A DNA stretch of 64,000 nucleotides from Pseudorhodoferax sp032153935 (GCF_964253035.1 NZ_CAXUQL020000001.1:372001-436000), one strand, 5' to 3'. Positions 34,511-44,536 are shown, counted from the stretch's first letter. Made by a program: numbers and translations. Notes: generated by a model not told the origin, from the letters alone.

Positions 34511-37315
34511 ATGAACCGAGTTCTCCACCACGCCGTCCTGCTCGCGGGCCTGGCCTGCATCGCCTGGGTCGGCGTCGGCTACGCGGGCAGCAGCCATCTG
34601 CTGGCGATGGCCGTCACCGCGCTGATCGGCGCGTTCTTCGTCTTCGGCGCGCTGGAGCTGTGGCGTTTCCGCCAGGCCACCGACCAGCTGGCCGGCGTGC
34701 TGGCCGACAGCAGCGGACCGCCCGCGGCGCTGGGGCCCTGGCTGGAGCGCCTGCCGGCCACGCTGCGCCACCCCGTCCGCCTGCGCATCGAAGGCCAGCG
34801 CGTGGCCCTGCCCGGTCCGGTGCTCACCCCCTACCTGGCCGGCTTCCTGGTGCTGCTGGGCATGCTGGGCACCTTCCTGGGCATGGTGGTCACGCTGCGC
34901 GGCACCGGCCTGGCACTGCAGGGCGCGACCGACCTGGCCAGCGTGCGCGCCGCGCTGGCCGCGCCGGTCAGCGGCCTGGGCGTGGCCTTCGGCACCTCGC
35001 TGGCCGGCGTCGCGGCGTCGGCCACGCTGGGCCTGGCGGCGGCATTGGCGCGGCGCGAGCGCCTCGTGGCCGGCCAGCAGCTCGACCAGCTGACCGGCAC
35101 CACGCTGCGCGCCTTCTCCGAAGCCCAGCGCCGCGACGACTCCTTCCAGCTGCTGCGCCAGCAGGCCGAGGCCATGCCTGCGCTGGTCGAGAAGCTGGGC
35201 ACGCTGGTGCAAGGCATGGAGCGCCAGAGTCAGCAGCTGCACGAACGCCTGCTGGCCGACCAGCAAAACTTCCACAGCCGCACCGAGGCCGCCTACACGG
35301 GCCTGGCCGGTGCGGTGGACCGCTCGCTCAAGGACAGCCTCGCGGAAAGCGCACGCCTGGCCGGCGCCGCGATCCAGCCCGCCGTGGAGGCCACCATGGC
35401 CGGCGTGGCGCGCGAGGCCGCAGCCCTGCATGCGGGCGCGGCCCAGGGTGTGCAGCAGCAGCTCGAACAGCTGGCGCAGCGCTTCGCCACGAGCGCCGAG
35501 GGCGTGTCCCGCGCCTGGACCGAGGCCCTGGCCGACCAGCGCGCCACGCAGGCCCAGCTCGGCAGCGGCCTGCAGACCAGCCTGGAGGGCTTCACGCAGA
35601 GCTTCGCGCAGCGCTCGGCCGCGCTCGTGGAGCAGGTGTCGGACCAGCTCGCGCGCAGCACGGGCGCGCTGGCGCAGCGCTGGCACGACAACCTGGCCCA
35701 GCAGGCACAGGCCAACGACGCCCTGGCCAGCGGCACGCACGCGGCCCTGGCCGGCACCGCGGCGCAATTCGCGCAGCACACGGCCACGCTGCTGCAAACC
35801 GTGGAGCAGGCCCATGCCCAGCTGCAAGAACAGGTGGACCAGCGCGACGCGACGCGCCTGGCGGCCTGGTCCGAGGCCCTGGCCCGCCACGAACAGGCCA
35901 CCCAGACCCTGGCGGGCGACACGCAGCAGGCCCTGGCGGGCACCGCGGCGCAGTTCGCGCAGCACACGGCCGCGCTGCTGCAGACCGTGGAGCAGGCCCA
36001 TACCCAGCTGCAGCAGCAGGTGGACGCGCGCGACGCGCAGCGCATGGCGGCGTGGACCGCCGCACTGGCGCAGCACGAGCGCGCCACCCAGGCCCTGGCC
36101 AGCGACACGCAACAAGCCCTGGCCAGCACGGCCGCCGGCTTCGGCACCCATGCCGCCGCGCTGCACCAGGGCGTGGCCCAGGCCCATGCCGATCTGCAAG
36201 CGCAAGCCGCCGCCCGCAACGCCGAGCAGGCCGCGGCCTGGAGCGAGGCGCTGGCCCGGCACGAGGCTGCGCAACAAACCCTGGCCAGCCACACACGCGC
36301 CGCGCTGGAAGGCGCCACCAGCGGCTTCGCCCTGCAGGTGGCCTCGCTGCAGCAGCAGGTGGCCGAACGCGACAGCGAACGCCTGGCCGCCTGGACCGCC
36401 GCACTGGCCCGGCACGAGCACAGCACCCAGGCCCATGGCCAGGAGACGCGCCAGGCCCTGGCCAGCGCGGCCGACGGTTTCTCGCACCATGCGGCCGTGC
36501 TGCAGGCCACCGTGGCCCAGGCTCATGCCGATCTGCAGGCCCAGGCCGGCGCGCGCGACGCCGAGCGCCTGGCCGGCTGGCACGCCACGCTGACCACCAT
36601 GACCGGCCAGTTGGCCGCCCAGTGGCGCGAAGCCAGCGAACACGCGCTGGCGCAGCAGCAGCGCATCTGCACCGCGCTGGCCGAGACCGCCCAGGCCATG
36701 GGCGAGCGCGCCGAGGCCCAGGCCAGCGCCACCGTGGCCGAGATCGGCCGCCTGGTCGATGCCGCGGCGCAAGCGCCGCGTGCGGCCGCCGAAGTCATCG
36801 CCGAGCTGCGCGACAAGCTGACCGACAGCATGGCGCGCGACAACGCCATGCTGGACGAACGCGCACGCGTGCTGGACACGCTGCGCACGCTGCTGGACGC
36901 CGTGAACCACGCCTCCAGCGAACAGCGCAGCGCCATCGACGCACTGGTCTCGGGTTCGGCCGAACTGCTGGAACGCGCGGGCGAGCGCTTCGCCACGCAG
37001 GTCGAGGACCAGGGCAACCGCCTGGCCGAGTCCGCCGCCCAGCTGGGCGCGGGCGCGGCCGAGGTCGCCAGCCTGGGCGAGGCCTTCGGCGCCGCCGTGC
37101 AGCTGTTCAGCGACTCCAACACCCAGCTCGGCACGCATCTGCAGCAGGTCGACGAGACGCTGGCCAGGTCCATCGCGCGCAGCGACGAGCAGTTGGCCTA
37201 CTACGTGGCCCAGGCGCGCGAGGTCATCGACCTCTCGCTGCTGTCGCAGAAGCAGATCGTGGAAGACCTGCAGCGCCTGGCCAACGAGCGCAGCGCGCAG
37301 GCGGCTGAGGCATGA
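34511..37315 (+). CDS. DUF802 protein: MotA/TolQ/ZorA-like proton-channel subunit with giant coiled-coil tail
   Basis: This 934-residue protein has four membrane helices at about residues 7-25, 30-50, 105-135 and 150-180. The last two resemble the proton-channel helices of the MotA/ExbB/TolQ superfamily (LLGMLGTFLGMVVTL and APVSGLGVAFGTSLAGVAAS). Residues 181-934 are predicted almost wholly helical, cytoplasmic and rich in Ala, Gln, Glu and His. A core of tandem 62-residue repeats is marked by Trp at 391, 453, 515, 577, 628 and 690. If one continuous helix, the tail would be on the order of 100 nm. The next gene encodes a MotB-like OmpA protein with an Asp in its membrane helix, so the pair looks like an ion-driven stator similar in plan to ZorA/ZorB or MotA/MotB. 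Function is not established. Confidence 0.82.
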   Translation: MNRVLHHAVLLAGLACIAWVGVGYAGSSHLLAMAVTALIGAFFVFGALELWRFRQATDQLAGVLADSSGPPAALGPWLERLPATLRHPVRLRIEGQRVALPGPVLTPYLAGFLVLLGMLGTFLGMVVTLRGTGLALQGATDLASVRAALAAPVSGLGVAFGTSLAGVAASATLGLAAALARRERLVAGQQLDQLTGTTLRAFSEAQRRDDSFQLLRQQAEAMPALVEKLGTLVQGMERQSQQLHERLLADQQNFHSRTEAAYTGLAGAVDRSLKDSLAESARLAGAAIQPAVEATMAGVAREAAALHAGAAQGVQQQLEQLAQRFATSAEGVSRAWTEALADQRATQAQLGSGLQTSLEGFTQSFAQRSAALVEQVSDQLARSTGALAQRWHDNLAQQAQANDALASGTHAALAGTAAQFAQHTATLLQTVEQAHAQLQEQVDQRDATRLAAWSEALARHEQATQTLAGDTQQALAGTAAQFAQHTAALLQTVEQAHTQLQQQVDARDAQRMAAWTAALAQHERATQALASDTQQALASTAAGFGTHAAALHQGVAQAHADLQAQAAARNAEQAAAWSEALARHEAAQQTLASHTRAALEGATSGFALQVASLQQQVAERDSERLAAWTAALARHEHSTQAHGQETRQALASAADGFSHHAAVLQATVAQAHADLQAQAGARDAERLAGWHATLTTMTGQLAAQWREASEHALAQQQRICTALAETAQAMGERAEAQASATVAEIGRLVDAAAQAPRAAAEVIAELRDKLTDSMARDNAMLDERARVLDTLRTLLDAVNHASSEQRSAIDALVSGSAELLERAGERFATQVEDQGNRLAESAAQLGAGAAEVASLGEAFGAAVQLFSDSNTQLGTHLQQVDETLARSIARSDEQLAYYVAQAREVIDLSLLSQKQIVEDLQRLANERSAQAAEA
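35516..36580 (+). repeat. Tandem 186-bp (62-codon) repeats within the motor gene
   Basis: Trp codons recur at residues 336, 391, 453, 515, 577, 628 and 690, with spacings 55, 62, 62, 62, 51 and 62. Units share phrases such as AAWxxALARHExATQ, GTAAQFAQHTAxLLQ and QAHADLQAQ. The two irregular units differ by 7 and 11 residues, the heptad and hendecad lengths of coiled coils, so helix register is kept. Confidence 0.8.
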
Positions 37316-37388
37316 GCGCCGCGCCGGGCCGCCCCAAGCAAGCTCGCTCCCCCTCGGGGGGACAGGCCGCAGGCCGAAGGGGGCACCA
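37316..37388. repeat. GC-rich intergenic repeat of Comamonadaceae type, inside the operon
   Basis: The 73-base gap between the channel gene and the ompA gene holds GGCCGCCCCAAGCAAGCTCG, then CCCCCTCGGGGGG and GGCCGCAGGCC, a palindrome-rich pattern I recall as a common intergenic repeat in this family. It probably acts as an mRNA-stabilising or attenuating hairpin. The recall was not checked by search. Confidence 0.45.
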
Positions 37389-38045
37389 ATGACCGCCGAA
37401 GACTTCGATGAAGGGCTGGGCCACGACGCGGCCGCGCCGGTCTGGACCGCCTTCGCCGACCTCATGGCCGGCCTGCTCGGCGCCTTCGTGCTGATCCTGG
37501 TCGGCGTGATCGGCATGCAGCTGGAGCTGGACACCCGGCTCAAGACCGAACTGGCGCGCAGCCAGGCCCAGGCGAAGAAACTGCAGACGCTGGAGCAGGC
37601 CCTGTCGGGCCCGCTCGCGGCCGGCCGCGTGACGCTGACGGACGGCCGCATCGGCATCAGCGGCAGCGTGCTGTTCGCGTTCAACTCCAACGAGCTGCAG
37701 CCCGAGGGCCGCCAGCTGCTGCAAAGCCTGGCCGGTCCGCTGGCCAGCTACCTGCAACAGCGCGAAGAGATCCTGATGGTCAGCGGCTTCACCGACGACC
37801 GCCAGGTGCGCGCGAGCAACCGGCAGTTCGCCGACAACTGGGAGCTCTCGGCCCAACGCGCGCTGACCGTCACGCGCACGCTGATCGAGGAAGGCATCCC
37901 CGCATCGGCCGTGTTCGCCGCGGCCTTCGGCTCCGAGCAGGCCGTGGCCTCCAATGCCGACGCCGAAGGCCGCGCGCGCAACCGCCGCGTGGAGATCGCA
38001 CCCACGCCCCGGCCGGCCCGCACCGACAGCAAGCCGCGTGACTGA
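37389..38045 (+). CDS. OmpA-family MotB/ZorB-like stator subunit
   Basis: This 218-residue protein has a single N-terminal membrane helix (about residues 18-42, VWTAFADLMAGLLGAFVLIL) with Asp24 near its start, matching the proton-carrying Asp of MotB. A short linker helix and a C-terminal OmpA peptidoglycan-binding domain (about residues 85-205: VLFAFNSNELQPEG, VSGFTDDR, NWELSAQRALTVTRTL, RARNRRVEI) follow. It would pair with the upstream channel subunit and anchor it to the cell wall. The GTG start of the next gene overlaps its 3' end by eight bases. Confidence 0.88.
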   Translation: MTAEDFDEGLGHDAAAPVWTAFADLMAGLLGAFVLILVGVIGMQLELDTRLKTELARSQAQAKKLQTLEQALSGPLAAGRVTLTDGRIGISGSVLFAFNSNELQPEGRQLLQSLAGPLASYLQQREEILMVSGFTDDRQVRASNRQFADNWELSAQRALTVTRTLIEEGIPASAVFAAAFGSEQAVASNADAEGRARNRRVEIAPTPRPARTDSKPRD

Positions 38046-38610
38046 GCAGACCGCCGGCGCCGCCACCGACCCGCTGCACGCGCACTTCGTCGCGGCGCTG
38101 GCGCGGCGCACGGCCATGCGCACGGGCGCCGAGCGCGCGCTGCTGGAGGCCCGCCTGGCCGCGTTGCAGGCCGAGCCCCGGCCCGCGGCACCGTTGCCCG
38201 CACCCCGCCCCGCTGCGCCCGGGCCCCTGGCCAGCCTGGTGCAGGTGCTGCGCCCGCCCGCCACGCCCAAGGGCCCACGCGCGGGCCAGACGGGCGAGCC
38301 GGAGCTGCTGCAGTTCTTCCGCAGCACCTGGGCCCGGTTGCATGCCGAGCAGCGCCTGAAGCACGCGCTGGCCGACGCGCCCGAGAACCCCGGCCCGCTG
38401 AACTCCGAGCACCTGGTGCACCAGGCGCTGCAGCTCATGCGCGGCTGCGCGCCGGACTACCTGCGGCACTTCATGGCCCAGGTGGACGCGCTGGCCTGGC
38501 TGGAGGATGCCCAGGCCGAAGCCGCGGCCGCCGGCAAACCGGCGCCCAAGGCCGGCAAGGCACCGGCGAAGAAGACGGCCAGGAAGACCACGCGCAGCAA
38601 GCGCACCTAG
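38038..38610 (+). CDS. DUF2894-family protein, last gene of motor-like operon
   Basis: This 190-residue cytoplasmic protein starts at a GTG (38038) overlapping the ompA stop. The N-terminal half is Ala/Pro-rich. The conserved core is GEPELLQFFRSTWARLHAEQRLKHAL, followed by NSEHLVHQALQLMRGCAPDYLRHFMAQVDALAWL. The C-terminus is a Lys/Ala-rich tail (PKAGKAPAKKTARKTTRSKR) resembling histone-like DNA- or RNA-binding tails. The DUF2894 name is from recalled gene order. A basic tail on a motor accessory protein hints at nucleic-acid contact. Confidence 0.75.
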   Translation: MTEQTAGAATDPLHAHFVAALARRTAMRTGAERALLEARLAALQAEPRPAAPLPAPRPAAPGPLASLVQVLRPPATPKGPRAGQTGEPELLQFFRSTWARLHAEQRLKHALADAPENPGPLNSEHLVHQALQLMRGCAPDYLRHFMAQVDALAWLEDAQAEAAAAGKPAPKAGKAPAKKTARKTTRSKRT

Positions 38611-38687
38611 GGTCATTGCACATGGTGCACGCGACGGGCGGCGGCCAGAATCGGGCTCCCAAGCACCCTGTCCGAAGCACAACACAC

Positions 38688-39893
<1,206 letters not shown>

Positions 39894-39896
39894 ACC

Positions 39897-40037
39897 TCAC
39901 AAGGGGCGCGGCCGCAGCTGCAGCATCAACACGCAGCAGACCAGCGGCAGCGCCAGCAGCACCAGGCCCGCGCAGCCCAGGTTCCAGAGCGTCTGCGGCA
40001 GACGGGCGATCGAAAGGGCGCGGGTCGCATCGTGCAT
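39897..40037 (-). CDS. Possible 46-aa single-helix membrane protein
   Basis: This short ORF starts MHDATRALSIARLPQTLWNL, followed by a strongly hydrophobic helix (LGCAGLVLLALPLVCCVLML) and the basic end QLRPRPL. It fills the gap between the convergent trpB and rpe genes. There is no Shine-Dalgarno and I recognise no family. The clean membrane-helix pattern with a basic C-terminus is the only support. Confidence 0.35.
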   Translation of the reverse strand: MHDATRALSIARLPQTLWNLGCAGLVLLALPLVCCVLMLQLRPRPL

Positions 40038-40115
40038 GGCCGCATTGTTCGGCCCCGCCCCCCCGGCCAATGTGGCGCAACTGTGGCGCGACCTTGGCAG
40101 GACTGTGACGCAGGC

Positions 40116-40802
40116 TCAGCCGGCCAGTGCGGCGCGCATCCTGTCGATCACGCCCTTGTAATCCTTCTGGCCGAAGATGGCACTGCCGGCCACGAAGGTG
40201 TCGGCACCGGCCGCCGCCACGCGGGCGATGTTGTCGGCCTTGATGCCACCGTCCACCTCCAGGCGGATGTCCTTGCCAATGGCGTCGATGCGCTTGCGCA
40301 CGAGCTCGGTCTTGCGCAGCGCGCTGTCGATGAAGGCCTGGCCGCCGAAACCGGGGTTCACGCTCATGATCAGCACCAGGTCCAGGTCTTCCAGCACCCA
40401 GTCCAGCACGTCCAGCGAGGCGGCCGGGTTGAACACCACGCCGGCCTTGCAGCCGGCCGCGCGGATCGCCTGCACGCTGCGGTGCACGTGGGTGCTCGCA
40501 TCGGGGTGGAAGCTGATCAGGTCGGCGCCGGCCTCGGCGAAGGCGGCGGCCAGCGCGTCCACGGGCTGCACCATCAGGTGCACGTCCAGCGGCACGGGCG
40601 TGCCGTCGGCCTTCTTGCACAGGGGCTTGAGCGCCTTGCAGATCATGGGGCCGAAGGTCAGGTTGGGCACGTAATGGTTGTCCATCACGTCGAAGTGGAT
40701 CCAGTCGGCGCCGGCGGCGATGACGTTGGTGACCTCTTCGCCGAGCCGCGTGAAATCGGCGGACAGCAGGGAGGGGGCGATGCGGTAGGTGGGACGGCTC
40801 AT
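40116..40802 (-). CDS. rpe: Ribulose-phosphate 3-epimerase
   Basis: This enzyme interconverts ribulose-5-phosphate and xylulose-5-phosphate in the pentose phosphate or Calvin pathways. The 228-residue TIM barrel has the metal-binding motifs APSLLSADFTRLGEE, WIHFDVMDNHYVPNLTFGP, PLDVHLMVQPVD, the catalytic MSVNPGFGGQAF and LEVDGGIKADNI. In related genomes it is followed by gph and trpE; here gph is 9.3 kb downstream on the same strand. It is divergent from apaG with a 66-base spacer. Confidence 0.97.
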   Translation of the reverse strand: MSRPTYRIAPSLLSADFTRLGEEVTNVIAAGADWIHFDVMDNHYVPNLTFGPMICKALKPLCKKADGTPVPLDVHLMVQPVDALAAAFAEAGADLISFHPDASTHVHRSVQAIRAAGCKAGVVFNPAASLDVLDWVLEDLDLVLIMSVNPGFGGQAFIDSALRKTELVRKRIDAIGKDIRLEVDGGIKADNIARVAAAGADTFVAGSAIFGQKDYKGVIDRMRAALAG

Positions 40803-40868
40803 GGCCGGGCATTTTCGCCGAGCCGGGTTTTCCACGTCCGACGCGGTCGGACAGGTAGGATGCCGGCC

Positions 40869-41264
40869 ATGCCCAAGTACCAGTTCACGGCCGAGGCCCA
40901 GCCGCACTACCTGCCGGACCAGTCCTCGCCCGAGCAGGCCGTCTACAGCTTCGCGTACCAGATCACCGTCCACAACCGCGGCGACGTGCCCGCGCAGCTG
41001 ATTGCGCGCCACTGGATCATCACCGACGGCCACGGCCACACCGAGGAGGTCAAGGGCCTGGGCGTGGTCGGCCAGCAGCCGCTGCTGCGCCCCGGCGAAT
41101 CCTTCCAGTACACCAGCGGCTGCCGGCTGCACACGCCCACGGGTTCCATGCGCGGCAGCTACTTCTGCGTGGCCGAGGACGGCACGCGCTTCGAGGTGGA
41201 GATCCCGGCCTTCATCCTGGACGCCGACACGGGCACTGGCGGCGGCGCACGGGTGCTGCATTGA
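40869..41264 (+). CDS. apaG: ApaG protein
   Basis: This is a 131-residue single-domain beta-sandwich protein of the ApaG family, associated with magnesium/cobalt efflux phenotypes in Salmonella though its biochemical role is unclear. Conserved segments are YSFAYQITVHNRGDVPAQLIARHWIITDG, GVVGQQPLLRPGESFQYTSGC and GSYFCVAEDGTRFEVEIPAF. I chose the ATG at 40869 because AGGTAGG lies about ten bases upstream; an ATG at 40860 is too close to it. Confidence 0.95.
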   Translation: MPKYQFTAEAQPHYLPDQSSPEQAVYSFAYQITVHNRGDVPAQLIARHWIITDGHGHTEEVKGLGVVGQQPLLRPGESFQYTSGCRLHTPTGSMRGSYFCVAEDGTRFEVEIPAFILDADTGTGGGARVLH

Positions 41265-41274
41265 CCCCCCTGCC

Positions 41275-43314
41275 ATGCCCCAAGACATCAACCGCATCCT
41301 CGATGCGCTGGACCCGTCGGCGCCGCTCGCGCACCGCCACATCTGGCTGATCCGCGTGCTCGACTGGGTGCGCGGCGACGGCAAGTCCGTCGCAGCCGCC
41401 GTCAGCCGGGCGCAGTTCCTCGTCGAAGCCCTCGAATCCCGCCCCGAACTGCTGCCGCGCCTGCGCGCCTGGTGGCGCACCATGGTGCTGACGGTGGACT
41501 TCTCGGTGCTGCTGGGCGACCACGGCTTCGCGCCGCGCACGGCCTTCGCCAGCGAGTTCAACGAACGGCTGCGGCGCAAGCTGCTGCCCGGCACGCCCGA
41601 GACCGTGGACGCCTCGGCGCTGTTCTCGCTGGCGTTTCCGCGCCGCATCGACGGGGCCTGGCTGGCCGCGCTCGACGAGCCGCTGCTGCAACGCCTGGCG
41701 CACCAGCTGTCCGACCCCGAAGACCCACGCACGCCGCCCTGGCAGAGCATCGTGCTGGATGCCATCACCTACTGCGCCGGCCAGATCCAGGCCAACGGCT
41801 TCGCGCCCGAGCTGCGCTTGCGCATGGGCGAGAAGACGCGTGCCGACCGCGCGTTCCACTTCCTCGTGAGCGACGTGGACCAGCTGGCGCGGGCCGTGCG
41901 CCAGACCGCCTCGCAGGAGGCCGTGGATGCGGCCGCCCAGCAACTGCGCGAGCGGCTGGAGGCCTGCCGCCAGGCCGTGAACGACGTCTACGCGCACCTG
42001 GAGGAGAACGGCATCTCGGTCGGCGTGGTGTTCCGATTGCGCCAGCTGCGCGAGCGCATCGTGCGCGTGCGCGAGCTGCTGGACATGCTGCTGGGCGGCA
42101 AGCCGCTGGCCAGCGGCGCACGCCTGATCGCCCGTCTGGCCCAGGCCGAGCAGGACAAGAAGAGCCTGCGCGCGCTCGTCACGGCCAATTCCTCACTGCT
42201 GGCGGCCAAGGTGGCCGAGCGCAGCGCCGAGACCGGCGAGCACTACATCACGCGCGACGTGCCGGCCTACTTCATGATGCTGCGCAAGGCCGCCGGTGGC
42301 GGCTTCCTGACCGGCTTCACGGTGCTGCTCAAGTTCAGCATCATGGCCATCGGCCTGTCGGCGTTCTGGGGCGGCTTCTGGGCCGGCGTGTCCTATGCCG
42401 CGAGCTTCGTGCTGATCCAGCTGCTGCACTGCACGCTGGCCACCAAGCAGCCGGCCATGACGGCGCCGGCCATGGCGGCCAAGCTCAAGGACTTGACGGG
42501 CGATGCGGTGACCCGCTTCGTCGACGAGATCACCCACCTCACGCGCTCGCAGGTGGCGGCCGTGCTCGGCAACGTGCTGGTGGTGGTGCCGGCCGTGGTT
42601 GGCATCAGCCTGCTCATGCTGCACACGCTGGGCCATCCGATGGTCGACGCCCAGGGCGCGCAGTACGTGCTGCATGCGCTGGACCTGCGCGGCCCCACGG
42701 CGCTGTTCGCGGCCTTCACGGGCGTGCTGCTGTTCGCCGCCAGCCTGGTCGGCGGCTGGGCGGAGAACTGGTTCGTGCTGCACCGGCTGGATTCGGCGCT
42801 GCGCTACAACCCGCGCATCACGCGCTTGCTTGGTGCGGGGCGCGCGGCGCGCTGGGCCGGCTTCATGCGCGAGAACATCTCGGGCCTGGCGTCCAACATC
42901 ACGCTCGGCTTCATGCTGGGCCTGGTGCCGGCCTTCCTGGGCTTCTTCGGGATCGCGCTGGACGTGCGCCACGTCACGCTGTCCTCGGGCCAGTTGGCGG
43001 CGGCGGCGGCCGCGCTGGGGCCGGCCGTGCTGCGCATGGAAGCCTTCTGGTGGTGCGTGGCCGCGATCCCGGTGATCGGCATGCTCAACGTGGCGGTGAG
43101 CTTCTACCTCGCGTTCCGTGTGGCGGCGCGCGCACACAACGTGAGCGGCGTGGACCGCGCGCGCATCTACGCCGCCATCCGCGCGCGGCTGCGGCGCCGG
43201 CCGCTGCAATTCTTCCTGCCCGTGCTGCGGCCCGCTGCCACGGACACCCCCGACAACAACACCCCAAGGAGACCCCCAACCGATGCAGGATCTGCTGACC
43301 TTCTGGAACGCTGA
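41275..43314 (+). CDS. COG4389 'site-specific recombinase' family membrane protein
   Basis: This 679-residue protein matches the family usually annotated as site-specific recombinase (Gcr, COG4389). I see no recombinase catalytic motif: the N-terminal half (about 1-350) is helical and soluble, and the C-terminal half has about six hydrophobic segments (GFLTGFTVLLKFSIMAIGLSAFWGG, VLVVVPAVVGISLLML, LFAAFTGVLLFAASLVGGW, ITLGFMLGLVPAFLGFFGIAL, VAAIPVIGMLNVAVSFYLAF). It is more likely a membrane protein with a misleading name. Its 3' end overlaps the antiporter gene by 32 bases. Confidence 0.8.
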   Translation: MPQDINRILDALDPSAPLAHRHIWLIRVLDWVRGDGKSVAAAVSRAQFLVEALESRPELLPRLRAWWRTMVLTVDFSVLLGDHGFAPRTAFASEFNERLRRKLLPGTPETVDASALFSLAFPRRIDGAWLAALDEPLLQRLAHQLSDPEDPRTPPWQSIVLDAITYCAGQIQANGFAPELRLRMGEKTRADRAFHFLVSDVDQLARAVRQTASQEAVDAAAQQLRERLEACRQAVNDVYAHLEENGISVGVVFRLRQLRERIVRVRELLDMLLGGKPLASGARLIARLAQAEQDKKSLRALVTANSSLLAAKVAERSAETGEHYITRDVPAYFMMLRKAAGGGFLTGFTVLLKFSIMAIGLSAFWGGFWAGVSYAASFVLIQLLHCTLATKQPAMTAPAMAAKLKDLTGDAVTRFVDEITHLTRSQVAAVLGNVLVVVPAVVGISLLMLHTLGHPMVDAQGAQYVLHALDLRGPTALFAAFTGVLLFAASLVGGWAENWFVLHRLDSALRYNPRITRLLGAGRAARWAGFMRENISGLASNITLGFMLGLVPAFLGFFGIALDVRHVTLSSGQLAAAAAALGPAVLRMEAFWWCVAAIPVIGMLNVAVSFYLAFRVAARAHNVSGVDRARIYAAIRARLRRRPLQFFLPVLRPAATDTPDNNTPRRPPTDAGSADLLER

Positions 43315-44536
43315 CGGAGCCAGCGCCAGCCTGCCCACGCTGGCCTGGTCCCTGGTGCTGGCCTGCGCGGCCGCGGCCGGCTACCTGGTGCAGCGCCACA
43401 GCGGCCTGCCCAAGGTGGCGGGCTACTCGGTGGTCGGCGCCATCGCCGGCTTCTTCGGTCTTGCCGACGCGGCCTGGCCGCTGACCGGCAACGCGCTGTT
43501 CCTGCTGGAGATCGCGATCGCCGTGGTTCTCTTCGAAGCCGGCGCGCGCATCTCGCTGCGCTGGTTCCAGCACAACCCCATGGTGCTGGTGCAGTCGCTG
43601 GCGGAGTCGGTGCTGAGCTTCGTCGCCGTCTATTGGCTGCTGCGCCAGTTCGACACCGCGCCGATCGCGGCGCAGGCCCTGGCCATCGTGGCCGTGGTGG
43701 CCTCTCCCGCCGTGCTCACGCGCGTGGTCATGGACACGCATGCGGCCGGGCCCGTGACCGAGCGCGCGATTGCCCTGTCCACGCTGTCCACGCTGTACGC
43801 GCTGACCATCGGCAGCGCGCTGGCCGGCCTGATCGAGGCCGGCGAGAACACCGGCGTGCTGGCCACCATCGCCCCGCTGTTCAAGCTGCTGGGCCTGTCG
43901 CTGGCCGTGGCGGCGCTGCTGGGCCTGGCCATGCGCGCGGCGCTGCGCGTGATGAGCCCGACCAGCGAGAACACCTCCATGCTGCTGCTCGCGCTGATCG
44001 CGGCCAGCACGGCGCTGGCCACGCTGGTGGGCGGCTCGGCCGCGCTGTCGGCGCTGCTGGCCGGCCTCTTGCTCAAGCAACTCAACCCGCGGCCCTGGAT
44101 CTGGCCGCGGCAACTTGGCACGGCGGCCTCGATGCTGACCATGCTGATGTTCGTGCTGGTCTCCACCGTGGCGGCCGGCACGGTCTGGAGCGCGGCCGGC
44201 GCAGCCCTGGTGCTGGGCGTGGTGGCCGTGCGCCTGCTGGCCAAGGTGCTGGGCACGGTGCTGGCCAGCCCGGGCAGCGGTCTGCGGCTGTCGCAGGCGC
44301 TGTGGACGGGCTGCGCGATGTCGCCCATGTCCTCCGTCGCGCTGCTGCTGGCCTCGCAGTTCGCGCTGGCCTCCCAGGCGCACGGCGCGGTCATCACGGG
44401 CGTGGCCCTGCCCTGCATCCTGTTGATGGAAGTGGTCGGCGCCGTGATCGCCACGGTGGCGCTGCGGCGCGCCGGCGAGAGCGGGCGCGACCACGCACGC
44501 GAGGCCGGCGACAGCGGCCGGGGAGCATTGGAATGA
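43283..44536 (+). CDS. Cation:proton antiporter (CPA2/Kef-like)
   Basis: This 417-residue inner-membrane antiporter has about 12 hydrophobic segments, including HSGLPKVAGYSVVGAIAGFFG, FLLEIAIAVVLFEAGARISL and LGGSAALSALLAGLLLKQLN-like stretches. No C-terminal TrkA domain is present. The start overlaps the upstream gene and has a strong ribosome site (AAGGAGACC). Its stop overlaps the ybdK start. Linkage with a glutamate-cysteine ligase-like enzyme recalls glutathione-gated Kef systems, an inference only. Confidence 0.85.
   Translation: MQDLLTFWNADGASASLPTLAWSLVLACAAAAGYLVQRHSGLPKVAGYSVVGAIAGFFGLADAAWPLTGNALFLLEIAIAVVLFEAGARISLRWFQHNPMVLVQSLAESVLSFVAVYWLLRQFDTAPIAAQALAIVAVVASPAVLTRVVMDTHAAGPVTERAIALSTLSTLYALTIGSALAGLIEAGENTGVLATIAPLFKLLGLSLAVAALLGLAMRAALRVMSPTSENTSMLLLALIAASTALATLVGGSAALSALLAGLLLKQLNPRPWIWPRQLGTAASMLTMLMFVLVSTVAAGTVWSAAGAALVLGVVAVRLLAKVLGTVLASPGSGLRLSQALWTGCAMSPMSSVALLLASQFALASQAHGAVITGVALPCILLMEVVGAVIATVALRRAGESGRDHAREAGDSGRGALE

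Noticed and set aside
35516..36580. Regularly spaced DNA repeats that could suggest a CRISPR-like or satellite array
   Set aside because: The 186-bp period is in frame, degenerate at third positions and encodes a coiled coil, so it is protein repetition. No CRISPR array or cas gene is present.
33782..37690. 1302-codon frame antisense to the DUF802 gene
   Set aside because: Low-complexity Gly/Gln/Arg translation caused by the repetitive coding strand. The plus-strand product has clear membrane helices and a matching operon.
33770..38610. Complete Zorya defence system
   Set aside because: Only channel and OmpA-type subunits are present; no ZorC, ZorD or ZorE-like gene is seen in the flanks.
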